A stretch of DNA of 24,098 bases, taken from positions 1 to 24,098 of the forward strand of contig JAWXUT010000014.1 of assembly GCA_044426075.1 (NCBI GenBank), read 5' to 3'. Each line of letters opens with the position of its first letter. Positions within the stretch are counted from its first letter, which is position 1. The DNA comes from JAWXUT01 sp044426075 (GTDB taxonomy: Bacteria > Bacillota > Clostridia > Christensenellales > DTU072). Both the position numbers and the translations under genes were made by a program. Positions 20,994 through 24,098 of the stretch are shown here, piece by piece. The notes beneath the pieces were generated by a model. It ran no database searches, had not been told where the DNA came from, and saw nothing but the letters and a program-made list of their open reading frames with translations.

Positions 20994-21767
20994 ATGAGAA
21001 AAATTCTTGGAAGTTTAAGGCGCGCTGTAGATGATTACAGTATGATACAAGACGGCGACAAAGTTGTAGTTGGAGTTAGTGGTGGCAAAGATAGTATGGC
21101 GCTATTAACCGCATTAAAGCTATATCAACGCTTTAGCCCACAACAGTTTGAATTAATCGGCGTTATGATAGATTTAGGCGTTAAGGGTACCAAACAAGAA
21201 GAAGTGGATGCCTTAATTGCATATTGTGCAGAAAAAGAAGTTGAACTACACATTGTTAAAACCAACATTCAAGAAGTTGTATTTGATATCCGCAAAGAGA
21301 GCAATCCTTGTTCATTATGTGCAAAAATGAGGCGTGGTGCGTTAAACACAAAGCTCATTGAACTAGGTGCAAACAAGCTAGCGCTAGGCCATCACAGTGA
21401 GGATATGGTTGAGACGTTTTTATTGTCACTAATATATGAAGGAAGGTTAAGCACATTCCAACCAGTTTCATATATGAGTAGGACAGATATAACAATGATT
21501 CGCCCCTTTATATATGTTGAAGAAGGCGATATCCGCGGAGCGGTAGAAAGGCTTAATATGCCAATTGTAAATAATCCTTGCCCAATGAACCACGTTAGTC
21601 AAAGAGAATATATGAAAAATTTGGTTAAAGATATTTGCAAAGATATACCTTTTGCAAAAGACAGAATGGCGAGTGCAATTACAAGTGCGGAGCGATATAA
21701 TCTGTTTCCATTAAAGAATAAATTTAAAAATAGCGATGCTGTGGAGGACAATGCTAGTGAAGAATAG
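20994..21767 (+). CDS. TtcA-like tRNA 2-thiolation ATPase
   Basis: The 257-residue protein belongs to the PP-loop ATPases of the TtcA/TtuA type, which adenylate tRNA and insert sulfur (TtcA makes 2-thiocytidine at position 32). The PP-loop VGVSGGKDSM (26-35) is intact. Cys106 and Cys109 (NPCSLCAKMRR) and Cys196 (NPCPMN) match the three cysteines that hold the 4Fe-4S cluster in TtcA, and GHHSEDMVETFLLSL (132-146) is the second nucleotide motif. TTGAGG precedes the ATG. It follows a terminator closely and overlaps the first ChrA gene. Whether it modifies C32 or another site cannot be decided here; the neighbouring tRNA-Gln does carry C32. Confidence 0.9.
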   Translation: MRKILGSLRRAVDDYSMIQDGDKVVVGVSGGKDSMALLTALKLYQRFSPQQFELIGVMIDLGVKGTKQEEVDALIAYCAEKEVELHIVKTNIQEVVFDIRKESNPCSLCAKMRRGALNTKLIELGANKLALGHHSEDMVETFLLSLIYEGRLSTFQPVSYMSRTDITMIRPFIYVEEGDIRGAVERLNMPIVNNPCPMNHVSQREYMKNLVKDICKDIPFAKDRMASAITSAERYNLFPLKNKFKNSDAVEDNASEE

Positions 21768-22443
21768 TGATACTAAATCGTCAAAAAACGACTACTTTAA
21801 ACGGTTGTGGTTATTGATGTTGACGTTTTTGCGAATAGGCGCATTCACTTTTGGGGGTGGATATGCTATGATTTCGCTTATAGAAAAAGATGTGGTTGAA
21901 AAGTACAAATGGCTGACTTCAAAAGAGATGCTAGATGTAGTTGCAATAGCAGAAGCCACACCTGGTGTTATTGCACTTAATTCAGCAACTTATGTTGGCG
22001 CAAAAGTTGCGGGTTTTTGGGGCGCACTTATTGCATCAATCAGCGTATTGACCCCCGCAGTTATAATAATTTCTTGCATAAGCAACGTTATCCAACAATT
22101 TGGCGACAACCAATATGTACAATGGGCGTTTTTAGGTATTCGCGCAAGCGTTACAGCCCTCATATTGTCTGCCGTTTTTAAGTTAGGGAAAAATGTAAAA
22201 CGCACACTTTTCAGTGCTATTTTAATGACATTTAGCTTCACTTTAGCCGTTCTATCAACACTCGCCGTTATCGATTTAGATGTAATATATATCTTAATTG
22301 CATCGGGTGTTATTGGCGGATTGTATGGCTATTATATGCGAAAAAAACTAGAGCCCTATCGCTTTACTAAAGAAGATATCACACCTTTTAGTGACGCACT
22401 TCCCTACGATCATATTGCAGAAGATAAGGAGGATAACGTATGA
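21751..22443 (+). CDS. ChrA-family transporter, half-size subunit 1
   Basis: The CHR domain occurs once per polypeptide here (230 residues), as in the paired short-chain ChrA proteins of Gram-positives. Diagnostic are FLRIGAFTFGGGYAMISLIE (about 26-45), the EATPGVIALNSATYVG segment (68-83) and GFWGALIASISVLTPAVII; about five to six membrane segments follow, with a charged C terminus. GGAGG lies inside the end of the ttcA-like gene. The ATG at 21751 is only three bases from it and the GTG at 21757 nine bases, so the true start may be the GTG; either way it overlaps the upstream gene. The cargo (chromate or another oxyanion) is unproven. Confidence 0.9.
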   Translation: MLVKNSDTKSSKNDYFKRLWLLMLTFLRIGAFTFGGGYAMISLIEKDVVEKYKWLTSKEMLDVVAIAEATPGVIALNSATYVGAKVAGFWGALIASISVLTPAVIIISCISNVIQQFGDNQYVQWAFLGIRASVTALILSAVFKLGKNVKRTLFSAILMTFSFTLAVLSTLAVIDLDVIYILIASGVIGGLYGYYMRKKLEPYRFTKEDITPFSDALPYDHIAEDKEDNV

Positions 22444-23006
22444 TTTATTTGCAATTATTCTATGTTTTCTTCAAAATCGGGCTGTTTACAATAGGTGGCG
22501 GATATGCTATGATTCCAGTAATATCCTCATCAGTAGTTACGGATATGGGTTGGATATCGGAAGAATTATTTGTTGACTTTATTGCAATAGCAGAGTCAAC
22601 ACCAGGGCCTCTTGCAATAAACATTGCCACTTTTATTGGTTATGAACTTGCATTTATCCCCGGCGTACTTGCAGCTGTTGCTGGACTCTTTGTGCCAAGC
22701 TTTATAATTATATTTGCAATTTTTAAATTATCCAAAAACATAATTGATAAACCCGTGGTGCAAGACGTTATGACTGGCATACAACCAACAGTAATTGCGC
22801 TTATCCTTTCAGCTTTTGTATCTGTTGCGATAACCGCTTTCACACTTACTGATACAGTTACTGGGGCAGAAAGTTTCAACTGGTTTGGCGTGATAATATT
22901 TGCCGCTTCATTTGCAACGCTAAAGTTCTGCAAAAAAATTCACCCAATATTGATAATAATTGCATCTGCGGGCATCGGAATTTTATTCTACGGATTTATA
23001 TTATAA
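22440..23006 (+). CDS. ChrA-family transporter, half-size subunit 2
   Basis: This second CHR half of 188 residues repeats the pattern of its neighbour: FFKIGLFTIGGGYAMIPVIS (10-29), ESTPGPLAINIATFIGYEL (52-70), GVLAAVAGLFVPSFIII, then further hydrophobic helices. Its ATG overlaps the stop of subunit 1 (ATGA) with AAGGAGG upstream, so the two are translated together and presumably form a heterodimer equal to a full-length ChrA. The operon ends at the terminator at 23049-23091. Confidence 0.92.
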   Translation: MIYLQLFYVFFKIGLFTIGGGYAMIPVISSSVVTDMGWISEELFVDFIAIAESTPGPLAINIATFIGYELAFIPGVLAAVAGLFVPSFIIIFAIFKLSKNIIDKPVVQDVMTGIQPTVIALILSAFVSVAITAFTLTDTVTGAESFNWFGVIIFAASFATLKFCKKIHPILIIIASAGIGILFYGFIL

Positions 23007-23048
23007 TAATACTAATCCACAATTATTGACTATTAATTATTAATTTAA

Positions 23049-23091
23049 AAAAAGGGGCTATAAAGAAAATGAATCTTTATAGCCCCTTTTT
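23049..23091. terminator. bidirectional terminator between chrA pair and M23 gene
   Basis: AAAAAGGGGCTATAAAG and CTTTATAGCCCCTTTTT form a perfect 17-bp stem with a nine-base loop. The A and T ends give T-runs on both strands, so it ends both the ChrA transcript and the convergent M23 gene, whose stop codon is only three bases away. Confidence 0.93.
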
Positions 23092-23093
23092 AT

Positions 23094-23786
23094 CTATTTG
23101 TCGCCAGAAGGCAAATAATCATGCGGATTAACAATTTCTCCATCTTTTTTAACAATAAAGTGTAAGTGTGCACCATCATTCATCTCTTTAGTTGCAGATG
23201 TTGATAGTTCACCTAGCAATGTACCTTGTGTTACAACTTGTCCCTCTTCAACTAGTGGGTCACCTAGAGATTGATAGATTGTCTCTACCCCATTGCCGTG
23301 GTCAATTGTAACAGAATTGCCGTTTAATGCGTCATAAGTTACAGATGTTACAGTGCCGTCATATACTGCACGCGCCATTGCGCCTTCTGCAGCAACATAA
23401 TCAATAGCTAAATGCACCGAATATTGGTTCAAAGTTGAACAATACACCAATGTGTCTGAGGAGTAATCCACAGAAATAGCACCGTCTTCCACTGGAGTTA
23501 TAAACACCATAACTTCGGTTTCTGCCTCAACATCAACGTCGGTTTCTGTATCAACCTCTGTATCCGTTACAGTGCTGTCGCCTAAATCTGTGTCAAGCGT
23601 GCTGTCATCTGCAACATCTGGATTTTCAATTTCATATTGCAAAACATCACCCGAAGTGTTCGATGCGACTATTGCCACTGTTATCATAGCGCCTATTGCT
23701 GTGACACATACACCCATTATGATGTAATACATGTTCCTCTTCATAAACGCCGTAAACTTGTTGTTCTTTGCATATTTCTTTTCCAT
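23094..23786 (-). CDS. M23 metallopeptidase, SpoIIQ-like
   Basis: The 230-residue protein has a short cytosolic N terminus, one membrane segment (about 20-41), an acidic Asp/Glu/Thr/Val-rich linker (47-92) and a LytM/M23 domain. The zinc ligands His125 and Asp129 (HLAIDY) and His209, with His207 (HLHF), are all present, so it may be an active endopeptidase. The layout, size and segments such as VTIDHGNGVETIYQSL and VNPHDYL resemble SpoIIQ, the forespore partner of SpoIIIAH; clostridial SpoIIQ keeps the catalytic residues, unlike that of Bacillus. The ATG at 23786 has AGGAGG five bases before it; the frame extends 14 codons further without a site. Sporulation role is inference. Confidence 0.85.
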   Translation of the reverse strand: MEKKYAKNNKFTAFMKRNMYYIIMGVCVTAIGAMITVAIVASNTSGDVLQYEIENPDVADDSTLDTDLGDSTVTDTEVDTETDVDVEAETEVMVFITPVEDGAISVDYSSDTLVYCSTLNQYSVHLAIDYVAAEGAMARAVYDGTVTSVTYDALNGNSVTIDHGNGVETIYQSLGDPLVEEGQVVTQGTLLGELSTSATKEMNDGAHLHFIVKKDGEIVNPHDYLPSGDK

Positions 23787-23835
23787 AAATGCCTCCTGAA
23801 TTTTCAATATTCGTATTATGGTCAGCATTTTGTGA

Positions 23836-23865
23836 ATTATACAAAACTTTCAAAAAAATTTTCAA
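23836..23865 (-). promoter_or_regulatory. promoter of the M23 gene
   Basis: TTGAAA (23860-23865), an 18-base spacer and TATAAT (23836-23841) on the minus strand, 50 bases before the ATG. It looks like a sigma-A site; I see no convincing sigma-F or sigma-G box, which slightly weakens the SpoIIQ reading. Confidence 0.6.
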
Positions 23866-23904
23866 TGGAAACGAGCACGCTCACACGCACCCGCAACTCT
23901 CTCA

Positions 23905-24098
23905 TTATAAATCGGCGTTTTTTATCACCGCACCCGAATCTGAACGTTGGAACATCAACCAATATCCATTACCCTCTTTATCCGTTGGCATAAAGTCGCA
24001 CAACTCGCGCGCCTCTGGGGGTGGAAGCACGTCGGCTACCCCTTTTACACCATATGCTATGTGTGACACATTGCCTTCATCTGCAAGAACTCCCACTA
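23905..24098 (-). CDS. unrecognised gene, C-terminal 63 residues only
   Basis: The frame is open from the right edge to TAA at 23905 and the start is outside the window. The visible part contains the proline run VLPPPEARELCDFMPTD and ends GYWLMFQRSDSGAVIKNADL, with no membrane segment. I do not recognise the family. It is not the C terminus of SpoIID, the gene often found near spoIIQ. No clear terminator separates it from the M23 gene, but that gene has its own promoter. Confidence 0.55.
   Translation of the reverse strand, partial: VGVLADEGNVSHIAYGVKGVADVLPPPEARELCDFMPTDKEGNGYWLMFQRSDSGAVIKNADL

Noticed and set aside
1..24098. Mobile elements, CRISPR arrays, phage genes or rRNA
   Set aside because: No transposase, integrase, regularly spaced repeats, att-like direct repeats or rRNA segments were seen; the window is colinear core chromosome with a few accessory operons.

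Overview
The window reads as chromosomal DNA of an AT-rich, Gram-positive-type anaerobe, most likely a member of the Clostridia (Bacillota). The grounds are: an uninterrupted S10-spc-alpha ribosomal gene order with adk, map, a KOW-domain gene, infA and rpmJ inserted; zinc-binding forms of S14 (type Z), S4, L36 and Adk; strong GGAGG ribosome binding sites; the start of an Rnf electron-transport operon; and a SpoIIQ-like M23 protein. Genus or species cannot be read from the sequence.

Layout. At the left edge (1-574, minus) lies the 5' part of rnfC, with its own promoter. Upstream of it (728-1333, minus) is a small unrecognised two-TM protein with a C-terminal zinc ribbon. From 17169 down to 1388, all on the minus strand, runs one compact array: rpsJ rplC rplD rplW rplB rpsS rplV rpsC rplP rpmC rpsQ rplN rplX rplE rpsZ rpsH rplF rplR rpsE rpmD rplO secY adk map KOW infA rpmJ | rpsM rpsK rpsD rpoA rplQ. 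Spacing is mostly 10-20 bases, with several 1-4 base overlaps (rplD/rplW, rplP/rpmC, rplO/secY, adk/map) that imply translational coupling. The only large internal gap (4303-4498) holds a second promoter and a long hairpin, so the alpha part can be transcribed separately. Upstream of rpsJ lie two sigma-A-type promoters and a long leader whose promoter-proximal part is AT-rich and whose last 200 bases are GC-richer and full of complementary segments.

Right third. Divergently from the ribosomal operon runs an alpha/beta hydrolase gene (17785-18759, plus). It ends at a bidirectional terminator shared with a convergent Crp/Fnr-family regulator (18808-19500, minus). That regulator is divergent from an AEC-family permease (19633-20580, plus). 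Then follow a DUF1858 gene with a tRNA-Gln(CTG) seven bases behind its stop and a terminator; a TtcA-like tRNA thiolation ATPase overlapping a pair of half-size ChrA genes; a second bidirectional terminator; a convergent SpoIIQ-like M23 gene; and the C-terminal end of an unrecognised gene at the right edge.

The ribosomal block is ordinary core genome. No wholly new system is evident. The points that most deserve a second look are regulatory: a near-identical 14-base element in front of the Crp/Fnr gene and the hydrolase gene, an exact 10-base palindrome in front of the hydrolase and TtcA-like genes, the structured rpsJ leader, the promoter-hairpin overlap before rpsM, an insertion in the GxxG loop of S3, and a shortened Adk LID domain.
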